Shown here piece by piece: positions 1 to 8,223 of a stretch of DNA of 50,518 bases (its first letter is position 1; each line of letters starts with the position of its first letter). This DNA comes from a bacterium (GTDB lineage: Bacteria; SAR324; XYD2-FULL-50-16). Location: the NCBI GenBank assembly GCA_024275165.1, contig JAJRZQ010000025.1, positions 1-50,518 on the forward strand. The letters run 5' to 3'. The notes beneath the pieces are model-generated. The model did not search any database. It was not told the DNA's origin and was given only the letters and a program-made list of their open reading frames with translations. The position numbers and the translations under genes are program-made.

Positions 1-69
1 ATTGACCTTAGAAGAATGAGGGATTAAAGAATCGGCAAAATCTGGCGCCGCCGCTTTCTCAGATGACAT
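1..69 (-). CDS. Partial CDS, 5' end only, unknown product
   Basis: An open frame of 23 codons runs off the left edge of the window. The ATG is at 69-67, preceded on the minus strand by AGGAG about nine bases upstream, and by a good promoter candidate further up. The visible residues (MSSEKAAAPDFADSL and onward) are polar and alanine-rich, with no signal peptide. This resembles a flexible N-terminal tail, but no family can be assigned. It is transcribed divergently from pyruvate kinase. Confidence 0.55.
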   Translation of the reverse strand, partial: MSSEKAAAPDFADSLIPHSSKVN

Positions 70-96
70 GGGGAACTCCTGTTTCGGGCTTAACCT

Positions 97-125
97 ATAA
101 TATCAAAGGGGATAGATAGAGTCTA
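97..125 (-). promoter_or_regulatory. Candidate sigma70 promoter for the leftmost minus-strand gene
   Basis: On the minus strand TAGACT (125-120) is followed by a 17-base spacer and TATTAT (102-97). The -10 ends 27 bases before the ATG at 69, which gives a plausible short leader. This is a consensus match only. Confidence 0.45.
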
Positions 126-244
126 GCTGTGCAGAGGTCTCAAATAAATAAAAAAAATTCTGCAAAGCTCAGAGGTTCTTTATAGGTCAACATCGCCCGC
201 CCTGCCAGCTCTCTGCGCATTTTGCGCTTTCTCCCATAAAAACC

Positions 245-273
245 TTGCCCACCGCCTTGGAGAGGGATAGAAT
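245..273 (+). promoter_or_regulatory. Candidate sigma70 promoter for pyruvate kinase
   Basis: TTGCCC (245-250), a 17-base spacer and TAGAAT (268-273) precede the pyruvate kinase ATG at 297. A GGAG ribosome binding site lies at 286-289. Spacing is ideal and both boxes are near consensus. The rest of 70-244 shows an AT-rich stretch and no gene. Confidence 0.45.
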
Positions 274-296
274 AATGAAACTACCGGAGTCCCTTC

Positions 297-1745
297 ATGC
301 CTTTAGTCATCAGTAAATCCAAGATTCTCTGCACCCTAGGCCCCTCATCGGACAAAGCCGAACAAATCGAAAAACTCATTGCCGCGGGCATGAATTGCGT
401 GCGGATCAATTTTTCTCACGGCACAGAAGAAGACAAAACCACCCTCTTTGAACGGGTACGGCAGGCCAATCCAACCCTGGCCATTTTATGTGATATTCAG
501 GGGCCGAAGATCCGCATTGGGGAGGTCGAAGAAGGGGTGATTCTGCGCCGGGGAGCTTCGTTCATCTTAACCACCGAGCCGGTCATAGGCGATTGGCACC
601 GGGTCAGTGTGAGCTATGCCAACCTACCCAAAGAGGTCAAAAAGGGAGAGATGATCTTCATCAACGATGGAATCGTTGGTTTAGAAATCTTAGGCATCGA
701 AAAAACGGAGATTCACTGCAAAGTCTTAAACGGCGGCCCAATCTATACCAGAAAGGGGTTAAACCTTCCCTCCACGGAATTGGGTTTAAGGGTGCCCACG
801 GAAAAAGACATTCATGACTTGGCTCTTATCGCCAAACTCAACCCCGCTTTTTTAGCGGCGAGCTTTGTCGGCAGCGCCGAAGATGTCACCACCATCCGCC
901 ACATTTTAGCGAGCCACAACAACTTGCAAACCAAGATTATCGCTAAAATCGAGCGGCCTATTGCCGTGGAAAATTTTGATGAAATCCTCCAAGCCTCCGA
1001 CGGGATCATGGTTGCTCGAGGCGATTTAGGAGTCGAGTTGCGCCCCGAAGAGGTGCCCTTTATCCAAAAAGAAATGGTTAAAAAATGCAACCAAGTGGGC
1101 AAACCGGTTATCGTGGCGACCCAGATGCTGGAATCCATGGTCAAGACACCGATTCCCACCAGGGCCGAGGTTTCGGATGTCTACAACGCCATCAATGACG
1201 GGGCCGATTGCGTTATGCTCTCGGCAGAAACAGCGAGTGGAGACTTCCCCACCGAAGCGGTCAAGGTGATGCGCAGGATCATTCGAAACGCGGAAGAACA
1301 CTTAAGCCCTCGTGACCCCGGCAGGTACGATGCCCATAACCAATCCATTCCCGAACTGTTGGGTCACCTGGTACACGATGCCTGCGAACAGCTCATGCAC
1401 GAAGGCTACGGTAGGGGCAAGATTCTCTGCCTCACCCAATCGGGGTTTACGGCTCGCATGATCTCTAAATTTCGTCCCCGCTTGCCGATTGTCGCGGTAA
1501 CCCAAAACCAGCACACCGCCAGGGAAATGAATATTTATTGGGGGGTGCAACCCCTGTATATGCCTAAAATCATGGAACAGAGTAACCGCGCCAGCCGAAT
1601 TCGCCTCATTTGGGAGGAATGCCGCAAACATAACCTGGTCGATGATGATGAGACCTTGGTTTTAGTGGGCGACTTTTTCGACCTCACCCATCGCACCAAC
1701 ATGATCACCCTCATGCGCTCGACGGAAATCGCTCTTTTAGATTAA
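297..1745 (+). CDS. pyk: Pyruvate kinase
   Basis: This enzyme converts phosphoenolpyruvate and ADP to pyruvate and ATP, the last step of glycolysis, in the cytoplasm. At 482 residues it has normal bacterial length. The N-terminal KILCTLGPSS strand opens the TIM barrel. AKIERP near residue 215 and ARGDLGVE near 240 carry metal and substrate ligands, and SAETASGDFP near 308 is the family signature. The C-terminal regulatory domain follows from about 355. The start is supported by GGAG seven bases upstream. In the SFVGSAEDV segment a glycine stands where arginine is common. It stands alone and precedes fliM by 119 bases. Assignment is firm; isozyme type is not. Confidence 0.96.
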   Translation: MPLVISKSKILCTLGPSSDKAEQIEKLIAAGMNCVRINFSHGTEEDKTTLFERVRQANPTLAILCDIQGPKIRIGEVEEGVILRRGASFILTTEPVIGDWHRVSVSYANLPKEVKKGEMIFINDGIVGLEILGIEKTEIHCKVLNGGPIYTRKGLNLPSTELGLRVPTEKDIHDLALIAKLNPAFLAASFVGSAEDVTTIRHILASHNNLQTKIIAKIERPIAVENFDEILQASDGIMVARGDLGVELRPEEVPFIQKEMVKKCNQVGKPVIVATQMLESMVKTPIPTRAEVSDVYNAINDGADCVMLSAETASGDFPTEAVKVMRRIIRNAEEHLSPRDPGRYDAHNQSIPELLGHLVHDACEQLMHEGYGRGKILCLTQSGFTARMISKFRPRLPIVAVTQNQHTAREMNIYWGVQPLYMPKIMEQSNRASRIRLIWEECRKHNLVDDDETLVLVGDFFDLTHRTNMITLMRSTEIALLD

Positions 1746-1864
1746 GGAAAGACTATTTTACTTTTTCCCCTGATTTGGTAAACTTTGTGCAAAACTCTTT
1801 TCAAGCCTTCCTTTCCCCTTGGTTTGGGGGTAAAGGGCCCTTAAAAAAGTCGTAAGAGGAAAAA

Positions 1865-2863
1865 ATGTCCCAGGTTTTAAGCCAAGACGAAGTCGATAGC
1901 CTGCTCAAGGATATCTCCGGTGGAGGAGATGACGACTTCGATATGCCAGATATGGATGCCGATGCGGTCATCCCCTACGATCTCACCAGCCAAGACCGGA
2001 TTATCCGGGGCCGTATGCCCACCTTGGAAATCATCCACGACCGCTTTGTGCGGATGTTCCGCCTGACCTTATCTTCCGCTTTGCGCAAGGTCGTTGATAT
2101 TTCGGTGCGCAGTACGGAATTGATTAAATTCGGAGAATTTTTAAAAACCCTGCCCGTACCCAGTTCCTTAAACCTCTTTCGCATGAACCCCCTGCGGGGA
2201 AATGCCATCTTGGTTTTAGAAACCCGCTTGGTTTTTACCTTGATCGACATCTTTTTTGGTGGCACCGGCGAGTTGGAAGTCAAGGCAGAGGGCCGTGATT
2301 TTACCGCCATTGAGCAAAAAATGGTTAAGCGAGTGGTAATCAGTGCCTTGGAAGACTTACAAAACGCCTGGAAACCGGTGTTTCCCTTGCAGGTGGCCTA
2401 TACCCGTACAGAAATCAATCCTCAGTTCGTTGCCATCGTACCCCATTCCGAAGTGGTGGTGGTGGTTACCTTTGATGTGGAAATGGGTAAGGCCCCCATG
2501 ATGCTCACCATTTGCATCCCCTACTCCATGGTGGAACCAATTCGGGGCAAATTGGATTCCGGTTTTCAATCCGACCAAAACGAAGAGGATCATGTCTGGG
2601 GAAAACGCTTCCGCGATAATCTGGCCGAGGCGAAGATCAATATCTTAGTCGAATTGGGTCGCACCGATGTAACGGTAGAAAAATTCTTGAACCTCCAACC
2701 GGGGGATATATTAAACCTCGATCACGAGGCCAATCAACCCTTGGATATCTTAGTCGAGGGGGTGGTGAAATACCGTGGTTTTCAAGGGAGTTATAAGGGC
2801 AAGCAAGCCATGAAGGTGAGTGAACTGGTCTATATCCCCCCCATTGCCGATGAATTTGAGTAA
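1865..2863 (+). CDS. fliM: Flagellar motor switch protein FliM
   Basis: FliM is the middle component of the cytoplasmic C-ring. It binds phosphorylated CheY and passes the signal to FliG and FliN. The protein is 332 residues, the usual length. LSQDEVDSLL at residues 5-14 is the CheY-binding N-terminal helix, followed by an acidic Gly/Asp-rich linker. The CheC-like middle domain spans roughly 40-230 and includes GEFLKTLPVPSSLN. A C-terminal SpoA/FliN-like domain begins near 255. The start follows a GAGG box at 1856-1859. No other flagellar gene is present in the window, so fliM is detached from the usual fliL-fliM-fliN context. It converges with the acetyltransferase gene, 21 bases apart. Confidence 0.96.
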   Translation: MSQVLSQDEVDSLLKDISGGGDDDFDMPDMDADAVIPYDLTSQDRIIRGRMPTLEIIHDRFVRMFRLTLSSALRKVVDISVRSTELIKFGEFLKTLPVPSSLNLFRMNPLRGNAILVLETRLVFTLIDIFFGGTGELEVKAEGRDFTAIEQKMVKRVVISALEDLQNAWKPVFPLQVAYTRTEINPQFVAIVPHSEVVVVVTFDVEMGKAPMMLTICIPYSMVEPIRGKLDSGFQSDQNEEDHVWGKRFRDNLAEAKINILVELGRTDVTVEKFLNLQPGDILNLDHEANQPLDILVEGVVKYRGFQGSYKGKQAMKVSELVYIPPIADEFE

Positions 2864-2884
2864 CCCTAACTGCGCTTAGAGCTT

Positions 2885-3301
2885 TTACTTCGGGCGACTG
2901 TATCGCATGAAGCTCAGTTCGGCTTCCCTCGCTTTGGTGATAAAGCCGAAAGGCCGGTAAAAAGACTCCATCGCGGGGAGGCAATAAAGTTCAAAATGAG
3001 AAGTATGGGCCAGTTTGGGATATTCTAAGATTGTGGTCATTAACTTTTTTCCCAGCCCCTGGCCCCGTTGGTCTACCGCGATTAGAATATCGAAAAGTAA
3101 AGCTTTGTAGACAAAATCACTCAATACCCGAGCAAAGCCGATCAAGCGTTCGCCCTCCTGAAAACCAAAAATGAGGTCGCTGTTTTTCAACATGACTTTT
3201 ACATCCTCAACTTGGCGATGAACGCTCCACCATTCTTGTTGGTATAGCTCGACTAAGTCGAAAGTCTGCGCGTCTGTAAGGTGATCAATGAAGTCCGGCA
3301 T
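2885..3301 (-). CDS. GNAT family N-acetyltransferase
   Basis: A 138-residue single-domain acetyltransferase of the GNAT fold, which uses acetyl-CoA to acetylate an amine. The substrate is unknown. The acetyl-CoA pyrophosphate loop is visible as VDQRGQGLGKKLM near residues 76-88 (the Q/RxxGxG/A motif), preceded by the beta4 strand LLFDILIAV. MESFYRPFGF near 109-118 is the motif-B region. The ATG has GAGG nine bases upstream. The gene is convergent with fliM and divergent from the DUF481-like gene. It could be a small-molecule or a protein acetyltransferase. Confidence 0.85.
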   Translation of the reverse strand: MPDFIDHLTDAQTFDLVELYQQEWWSVHRQVEDVKVMLKNSDLIFGFQEGERLIGFARVLSDFVYKALLFDILIAVDQRGQGLGKKLMTTILEYPKLAHTSHFELYCLPAMESFYRPFGFITKAREAELSFMRYSRPK

Positions 3302-3387
3302 TTTTCCTCAGCAGCTTGATTTAGCGTTCTTCACCCTAAAACTCAATCCCTGTTTTTGTAAAGCGCGTCTACAGCAGGCGGGTTCAG

Positions 3388-3421
3388 TTAAGGAAACTCC
3401 GCGTTTTTCAGAGTTTTCTTA
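3388..3421. repeat. Palindromic repeat, hairpin relative of the 13-kb element
   Basis: TTAAGGAAACTC (3388-3399) faces GAGTTTTCTTA (3411-3421) across an 11-base centre, forming an imperfect hairpin. In reverse complement about 25 consecutive bases match the left end of the element at 12971-13189. This places a dispersed repeat family at two sites nearly 10 kb apart. The second long arm of the larger element is not visible here. Confidence 0.6.
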
Positions 3422-3465
3422 GGCAAGCTGATTGCTTTTTGAAAAAAACAAAAACACGGATTTGC

Positions 3466-3477
3466 CAAGGTACCTTG
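3466..3477. promoter_or_regulatory. Perfect 12-bp palindrome upstream of the DUF481-like gene
   Basis: CAAGGTACCTTG is a perfect palindrome ending 19 bases before the ATG at 3497. Position and symmetry suit a dimeric repressor site or a leader hairpin. No regulator is identified. Confidence 0.25.
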
Positions 3478-3496
3478 AGCAGGCTAACCTGCATCC

Positions 3497-4237
3497 ATGA
3501 AATCATTCCTTTATTTGCTTGTTTGCTGCGGCTTTGCCTTGCCTGCGCAAGCTATCGTGAACATCGAAAGCCAGCGGAAACTATTTTCGCAAGAGGGGCT
3601 GCATGGCCGAGCTAAACTTAGGCTGGATCAACGCAAAGGGGCAAAGGATATTGATAAAACCTCCTTCAGCCTCACCCTCGCTTATCTATCCCAAACCAGT
3701 GAAACCCTACTTTTTGCCAGCAACGACTATGCGAAAAGTCATCAAGTCGTGGCAGAGGATGAAAGCTTTTTTCATCTAAGGCAGGTTTGGCCTCGGGGGC
3801 AAACCTGGGCAGGGGAAGTCTTTATCCAACAAGAACGAGATCTGTTTACTCTCTTGCAACGCCGTCGTTTGTGGGGGGCCGGAGCCCGCTATAGGGCCAG
3901 CGAGGAAGAGGCGACCTGGAGGCAATATTTAGGGGCCGGGGCCTTTGCGGAAGAAGAGATCTACGCAAACGAAAAAGAAGCAAGAAAAAGGGGCAACTTC
4001 TATTGGCAGACTCAAGCCAATTTTGAGCAAACAAGTTTTTCACAGGTATTATATTACCAGCCTGCCGCTGAAAACAGTTCTGATTTTAGAATTTTAGAAG
4101 AATTCACTTGGTCCTTGAAAGGGCAAAACGGATTGGGTTTAAGTCTTTCTTTGCGTTTTCGGCATGACAACGCGCCTTATGGGGAGGACCCCAAACAAGA
4201 TTGGCGAGTGACCCAAGGCATAACCTACAGTTTTTAG
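3497..4237 (+). CDS. DUF481-like outer-membrane beta-barrel protein
   Basis: A 246-residue exported protein. Residues 1-19 form a signal peptide (hydrophobic core, AQA cleavage site before IVNIES). The rest alternates polar and aromatic residues in beta-strand style and ends DWRVTQGITYSF, with the terminal phenylalanine typical of BAM-inserted barrels. The layout (repeated long strands, paired aromatic residues, FRHDNAPYGED near the end) resembles the DUF481/YdiY family. Function is unknown. No strong ribosome binding site precedes the ATG. The gene is monocistronic, flanked by a divergent acetyltransferase and the ferritin-like gene. Outer-membrane location is the firmer call; the DUF481 label is inference. 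Confidence 0.7.
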   Translation: MKSFLYLLVCCGFALPAQAIVNIESQRKLFSQEGLHGRAKLRLDQRKGAKDIDKTSFSLTLAYLSQTSETLLFASNDYAKSHQVVAEDESFFHLRQVWPRGQTWAGEVFIQQERDLFTLLQRRRLWGAGARYRASEEEATWRQYLGAGAFAEEEIYANEKEARKRGNFYWQTQANFEQTSFSQVLYYQPAAENSSDFRILEEFTWSLKGQNGLGLSLSLRFRHDNAPYGEDPKQDWRVTQGITYSF

Positions 4238-4256
4238 CTGAAGCTTCTTTGGTATT

Positions 4257-4266
4257 TTGCTATACT
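4257..4266 (+). promoter_or_regulatory. Candidate extended -10 promoter for the ferritin-like gene
   Basis: TGCTATACT (4258-4266) is an extended -10 element with no clear -35. The ferritin-like ATG lies 56 bases downstream behind a strong GAGGAGG at 4311-4317. Confidence 0.4.
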
Positions 4267-4321
4267 CCTAGTGGGAGGGTCTATAAAGACCCTCTTGATT
4301 ACCCCAATCCGAGGAGGAATC

Positions 4322-4828
4322 ATGCTAGAAAGCAAATATACACGCCGCCTCAGCGTGAAAGACTTGCTTGCTCTCGGGGTCATTTTCGAGTCTCAAGCGG
4401 CTCGATTCTATACCCAAGTGGCCAAGACCTTTCACAAAGACGCAGCGTTCAAAGAAAAAATGATGAATTTTGCTCAGGAGGACTGGGCAAACCGAAAACA
4501 TTTTAAAGAAATGATCGCTCGTTTAAGGGAAAACGAAAGCATTTTCGTTGATGAAGCGGAGTACCAGCATCTGCGGCAGATGCGACCGGAAAATTTTGTC
4601 GCCATGGATATGGAGCATCACCAGCACATGGGGCCGCAAGCGGCCTTAAAGGGGATCTTGAAGTTTGAACGAGGCTTCATGAGCTTTACCAAGGATCTGC
4701 TCTCAAATCCGAGGGGCTATAATCAGTCCTTGTCTCCCACCGCGGAAGTGATGGAGATGCTATCTTGTGAGCAGAAACACCTAGAAAAGGTGGAAAAATT
4801 CCTTCATGATCATTATCCGCTTGCCTAA
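4322..4828 (+). CDS. Ferritin-like / rubrerythrin-type diiron protein
   Basis: A 168-residue, all-helical cytoplasmic protein with the layout of the ferritin-like four-helix bundle. Helix A contains ESQAARFYTQVA (E ligand candidate). Helix B has EDWANRKHFKEM. The last helix has EQKHLEKVEKFL with the ExxH pair expected for diiron binding. A His/Met-rich loop (MEHHQHMG) lies between. No rubredoxin-like CxxC domain follows, so this is the erythrin domain alone. The ATG at 4322 is chosen over an upstream in-frame ATG at 4271 because GAGGAGG sits five bases before it. Likely role is peroxide or iron handling. The exact subfamily is uncertain. Confidence 0.75.
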   Translation: MLESKYTRRLSVKDLLALGVIFESQAARFYTQVAKTFHKDAAFKEKMMNFAQEDWANRKHFKEMIARLRENESIFVDEAEYQHLRQMRPENFVAMDMEHHQHMGPQAALKGILKFERGFMSFTKDLLSNPRGYNQSLSPTAEVMEMLSCEQKHLEKVEKFLHDHYPLA

Positions 4829-4852
4829 GAGAAACCGGATATCGCAAAAGGT

Positions 4853-4879
4853 GACGGCACCTTAAAAAAGGGTGCCGTC
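4853..4879 (+). terminator. Stable hairpin after the ferritin-like gene
   Basis: GACGGCACC (4853-4861) pairs with GGTGCCGTC (4871-4879) across a nine-base A-rich loop, 24 bases after the stop codon. No T-run follows directly, so it is a transcript-end hairpin candidate rather than a classic intrinsic terminator. Confidence 0.4.
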
Positions 4880-4983
4880 CGGCATAAAAAACCCCAGGCC
4901 TGTCGCTTTATTTAAATAATGTTTTTTTATTGCTCTATAAAAAAAAGCAACCTACACTTTGCTCAACCCGCAAAAAGAGCTAA

Positions 4984-5361
4984 ATGGACAAAAAACGGAT
5001 TTATTTTATCGGCGATGACTTTTATTTTTTAGTTCTTTTAAAAAAATACTTCACTGCCCAAGGCTATGAGCTTTCTACCTTTACTTCTGGCATAAAAGGC
5101 TTAAGGGCCTATGAAAAACTACCCCCTGCCTTACTGATCACCGACATCTATATGCCCGACCTTGATGGAGTTGATCTCATGCGCAGCATCCGTGCCATCA
5201 ATCCACAGGCGAAGGTCTTCACCATGACCGCGTTCGAGGCCGGTACCTTTATCGACCCCTTGGAGGTGTGCCGGCAATTGGGTTCGCAAGCTTGCTTTCA
5301 TAAACCCTTTGATTTTCGTGAAATGCGCCAGCGGATTGAGGAATGCTTAAAATCCGCCTAA
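4984..5361 (+). CDS. Single-domain response regulator (receiver only)
   Basis: A 125-residue CheY-like receiver with no output domain. Conserved positions are present: acidic pair D11/D12, phospho-acceptor D54 in ITDIYMPDLDG, T82 in FTMTA, and K107 in HKPFD. It would accept phosphate from a histidine kinase and act by protein contact. No kinase is encoded nearby, so its partner is unknown. The gene stands alone after a hairpin and converges with alanine dehydrogenase. The upstream bases (AAAAAGAGCTAA) give a weak GAG ribosome binding site. Given fliM 2 kb away a motility role is possible but not shown. Confidence 0.88.
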   Translation: MDKKRIYFIGDDFYFLVLLKKYFTAQGYELSTFTSGIKGLRAYEKLPPALLITDIYMPDLDGVDLMRSIRAINPQAKVFTMTAFEAGTFIDPLEVCRQLGSQACFHKPFDFREMRQRIEECLKSA

Positions 5362-5392
5362 GGGGGCGCCAACCTGCTTTGCCGCTTTCCAT

Positions 5393-5411
5393 GCGTTGTT
5401 GAAGGCAACGC
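5393..5411. terminator. Hairpin between convergent genes
   Basis: GCGTTG (5393-5398) pairs with CAACGC (5406-5411). It lies in the 59-base gap between the receiver gene and alanine dehydrogenase. No T-run is present, so termination is inferred only from position. Confidence 0.25.
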
Positions 5412-5420
5412 CCCAAGGCG

Positions 5421-6455
5421 TTAAAACTCGATTTTCAACCTGCCGTCACTTAAGTTTAAGGCCCCTTGCAATTCTTTACTCGGCTGACCCTCGGCCAGCT
5501 CCAGCAGATAAGGCAAAATCGCCGCCCCTAAGTTGATCGAGCCCGTGCGCGGTACGGCAGCGGGTAAATTGGGGATAGCGGAAATCTGTATCCCCTCCCA
5601 TTGAAAAACCGGGTTTCCATGACTACAGGGCCGGGTTACGCTAAAACATCCCCCTTGATCCACCGCAATATCCACCGCGACCGCCCCTGGCGGTAAAAAG
5701 CGCAAATGCTCTTCTTGGATCACTTTGACCGCTCTTCGCCCCGGGTTGTAGACCGCCCCGATTAAGACATCCGCCCCTTGCAAGGCTTGGGCTAGGTTTT
5801 CGGGGGTATTTATATAAGTGGTGACCCCGGGGTATTGGGCCCGCAAACGCTCTAGTCTCGCCTCCTTTAAATCCAACACCCTTACCTTTGCCCCCATGCC
5901 CCAAGCCAATTCTAAAGCACTGGTTCCGGCAATGCCCGCCCCGATAAGGGTAACGACTCCGCTCCGCCCCTCAAGGCTGCCCCCTAAAAGGCTGCCTCGG
6001 CCCCCTTGGGTCGCTTGCAAGTACCAACTCCCGATTTGCACGGCCAAGCGCCCGGCCAAGCGGCTCATGGGGGCTAAAAGAGGGGTTTGCCCCTCCTTGA
6101 CCAAGCATTCAAAGCCGTAAGCGGTCACGCCGGTGGCGGCTAAGGCCTGGGTCAACTTGGGTGAGCCCCCCAGGTGGAGGTAGCAAAAAAGCTGATGTTT
6201 TTCGGTGAGTAGCGGGATCTCTTGAACTTGAGGCTCTTTGACCTTCACAATTAAGGAACTGGCCCCGTAAAGAGCTTCCATACTCGGTACAAGCTCCGCT
6301 CCCGCGGCAAGGTATTCCGCGTCCATAAAACCGGCTCTTTGCCCGGCCCCGGCTTGAACCAACACCCTGTGCCCCTGCAATTTTGCCACCTCTTTAGGAG
6401 TCAAGGCAACCCGAGTTTCGTAAGCTTTGATTTCTTTTGGAATTCCGATTTTCAT
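5421..6455 (-). CDS. ald: Alanine dehydrogenase
   Basis: This enzyme interconverts L-alanine and pyruvate plus ammonia with NAD(H), in the cytoplasm. The N-terminus MKIGIPKEIK...RVALTP is the family signature. The substrate lysine lies in VKVKEP near residue 73 and the catalytic histidine in FCYLHLGG near 95. The Rossmann motif GAGIAGTSALE is near 173-183. At 344 residues it is somewhat shorter than the usual 360-375, mainly at the C-terminus, which ends in an unusual LSDGRLKIEF tail. A strong AGGAGG box lies six bases before the ATG. Monocistronic. The related transhydrogenase alpha subunit is less likely because no pntB follows. Confidence 0.92.
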   Translation of the reverse strand: MKIGIPKEIKAYETRVALTPKEVAKLQGHRVLVQAGAGQRAGFMDAEYLAAGAELVPSMEALYGASSLIVKVKEPQVQEIPLLTEKHQLFCYLHLGGSPKLTQALAATGVTAYGFECLVKEGQTPLLAPMSRLAGRLAVQIGSWYLQATQGGRGSLLGGSLEGRSGVVTLIGAGIAGTSALELAWGMGAKVRVLDLKEARLERLRAQYPGVTTYINTPENLAQALQGADVLIGAVYNPGRRAVKVIQEEHLRFLPPGAVAVDIAVDQGGCFSVTRPCSHGNPVFQWEGIQISAIPNLPAAVPRTGSINLGAAILPYLLELAEGQPSKELQGALNLSDGRLKIEF

Positions 6456-6561
6456 TTGTTCCTCCTTGGAGTCTCACTTTACCCTGCTTGCTACAAAAAA
6501 CAAAGCCCTAGGAAATTTTTCCCGCTCTTGCTAAGTTGGGAGCAAAACAAAAAGGTAAGGC

Positions 6562-8217
6562 ATGAAGAAATGGACTTGGGTTTTGATCCCCCTAACCGCA
6601 TTGGTGGTTTATTTAGTTTCCAAACCCGCTGAGATACCGCCAAAAGCCCCTTTGCAGGGGCCTTTTGCCCCGGCCTTGACCCGCTTGAGCCCCGTTACCC
6701 TAAAAGCAGACCTCTCCGACCTGGCTTTGAAGGATCAAAAGGCCTTAGGGCTGTTGATCCAAGCCAGCGTCATCATTGATCGGCTCTATTGGCTGCAGCA
6801 TTACGGCGACCCGATTCCTCTTTTGGCCCATGCCCCCGACGAGGTTGCCCGGCAATTGTTGCTTGAAAACCACGGCCCTTGGGATAAATTAAGGGATCTC
6901 GCCCCTATTTTTGGCGACTTCCCCCCCCAGCCCCTGGGCGCGAACTTTTACCCCAGCGATTTCGATGAAACCAAGGCCAAACAGCTCCCCTTAAAGATCC
7001 GCCAAAACCCCTACAGCTTGGTTCGACAAAACCAAAAGGGGCAGTTGCGGCAAGTCCCCTACGCGCGGGCCTTTCAACCGGAATTGGCCCAGGTCGCCCG
7101 CCTCTTGCGGCAAGCGGCGGCTCTTTTTTCCGATACTCAATTTGCCGCCTATCTCAAGGCCCGGGCCGAGGGCCTGCAAACAGACCGCTTTCAGCCCTCG
7201 GATCGTCTCTGGGTTGCCTTAAAAACCAACCCCTTTGATTTAATCATCGGCCCGATTGAGTCCTACGATGATCGTTTGTTAGGGGTGAAAACCGCTTATG
7301 AGGCGATGCTTTTAAAGCGAGATTTCACTTGGGATCAAAAGCTTTCCCAATGGGAGGCCCAACTCCCTCACTTTCAGCAGAGCCTACCGGTTGAGGCTGA
7401 ATATAAAAGTGAGACCCCAGGCCCCACCGCGGGCTTAGCGGTCTTTGATCTACTCTACGCCAGGGGGCAGGCCAATTCCGGCCCCAAGGCCTTAGCCGTC
7501 AACTTGCCCAATAGCGAAGAAATTCAACTCCAGCAGGGCAGCCGCCGGATTCAGTTAAAAAATGTGATGGCCGCAAAATATGAGCGAATCTTAAAACCCA
7601 TTGCCCTGGAACTGTTGGCTTTAGACCAAGCGGAACAAACAAGCTTTGCCGCCTTTTTTAACACCACCATGTTTCATGAGGTGGCCCACGGGTTGGGCCT
7701 CAAACACCTTGTCGGCAGGTCGGGAACGGTGCGGCAAGCCTTAGGCGAAGTCGCCGATGATTTAGAAGAGAACAAAGCCGATTTGTTGGCCCTTTATTTT
7801 ATCGCTCAATTGTTGGAGGAAGACCAACTCCAGGGCGACTTAGAAACCTATTACCTCACCTTTACCGCCGACATGCTGCGCAGCATGCGCTTTGGCATGG
7901 AAAGCGCGCACGGACGAGCCGCCATGGCCCGTTGGAATCGTTTTATCCAAGCCGGCGCCATTGTGCGTCAAGAGGGGCGTTATCGGGTCCAGGTTCCAAC
8001 CATGGGCAAAGAGATCACGGCCCAAGCGCGAGAAGTCTTGCTTTTTCAGGGGCAAGGCGACTTGGCTCAAGTCAAGGCTTGGTTAAAAACCAACGCCCAG
8101 CTCAACCCCGACTTAAAGCAAGACTTGGCTCGTTTGGAAAAGGCAAATATTCCCGCGGATATTCGCTTTATTCAAGGAGAAGAGTTTTTAGGGCTCCAGC
8201 CCAAAGAGGAGAACTAA
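6562..8217 (+). CDS. Membrane-anchored M49-like (dipeptidyl-peptidase III-type) metallopeptidase
   Basis: A 551-residue protein with an N-terminal hydrophobic segment (residues 4-20) that should anchor or export it. The zinc site is visible: HEVAHGLGLKH near residue 372, then about 30 residues on EENKADLLALYF, matching the second ligand motif EExxA(D/E) of peptidase family M49. Classic DPP III has HExxGH; here the motif is the canonical HExxH, as in the M49-like domain attached to plant Nudix proteins. Its C-terminus ends seven bases before glpD, so the three genes 6562-10820 are probably one transcript. Substrate is unknown. Peptidase activity is inferred from the intact ligands. Confidence 0.75.
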   Translation: MKKWTWVLIPLTALVVYLVSKPAEIPPKAPLQGPFAPALTRLSPVTLKADLSDLALKDQKALGLLIQASVIIDRLYWLQHYGDPIPLLAHAPDEVARQLLLENHGPWDKLRDLAPIFGDFPPQPLGANFYPSDFDETKAKQLPLKIRQNPYSLVRQNQKGQLRQVPYARAFQPELAQVARLLRQAAALFSDTQFAAYLKARAEGLQTDRFQPSDRLWVALKTNPFDLIIGPIESYDDRLLGVKTAYEAMLLKRDFTWDQKLSQWEAQLPHFQQSLPVEAEYKSETPGPTAGLAVFDLLYARGQANSGPKALAVNLPNSEEIQLQQGSRRIQLKNVMAAKYERILKPIALELLALDQAEQTSFAAFFNTTMFHEVAHGLGLKHLVGRSGTVRQALGEVADDLEENKADLLALYFIAQLLEEDQLQGDLETYYLTFTADMLRSMRFGMESAHGRAAMARWNRFIQAGAIVRQEGRYRVQVPTMGKEITAQAREVLLFQGQGDLAQVKAWLKTNAQLNPDLKQDLARLEKANIPADIRFIQGEEFLGLQPKEEN

Positions 8218-8223
8218 CCTCCC

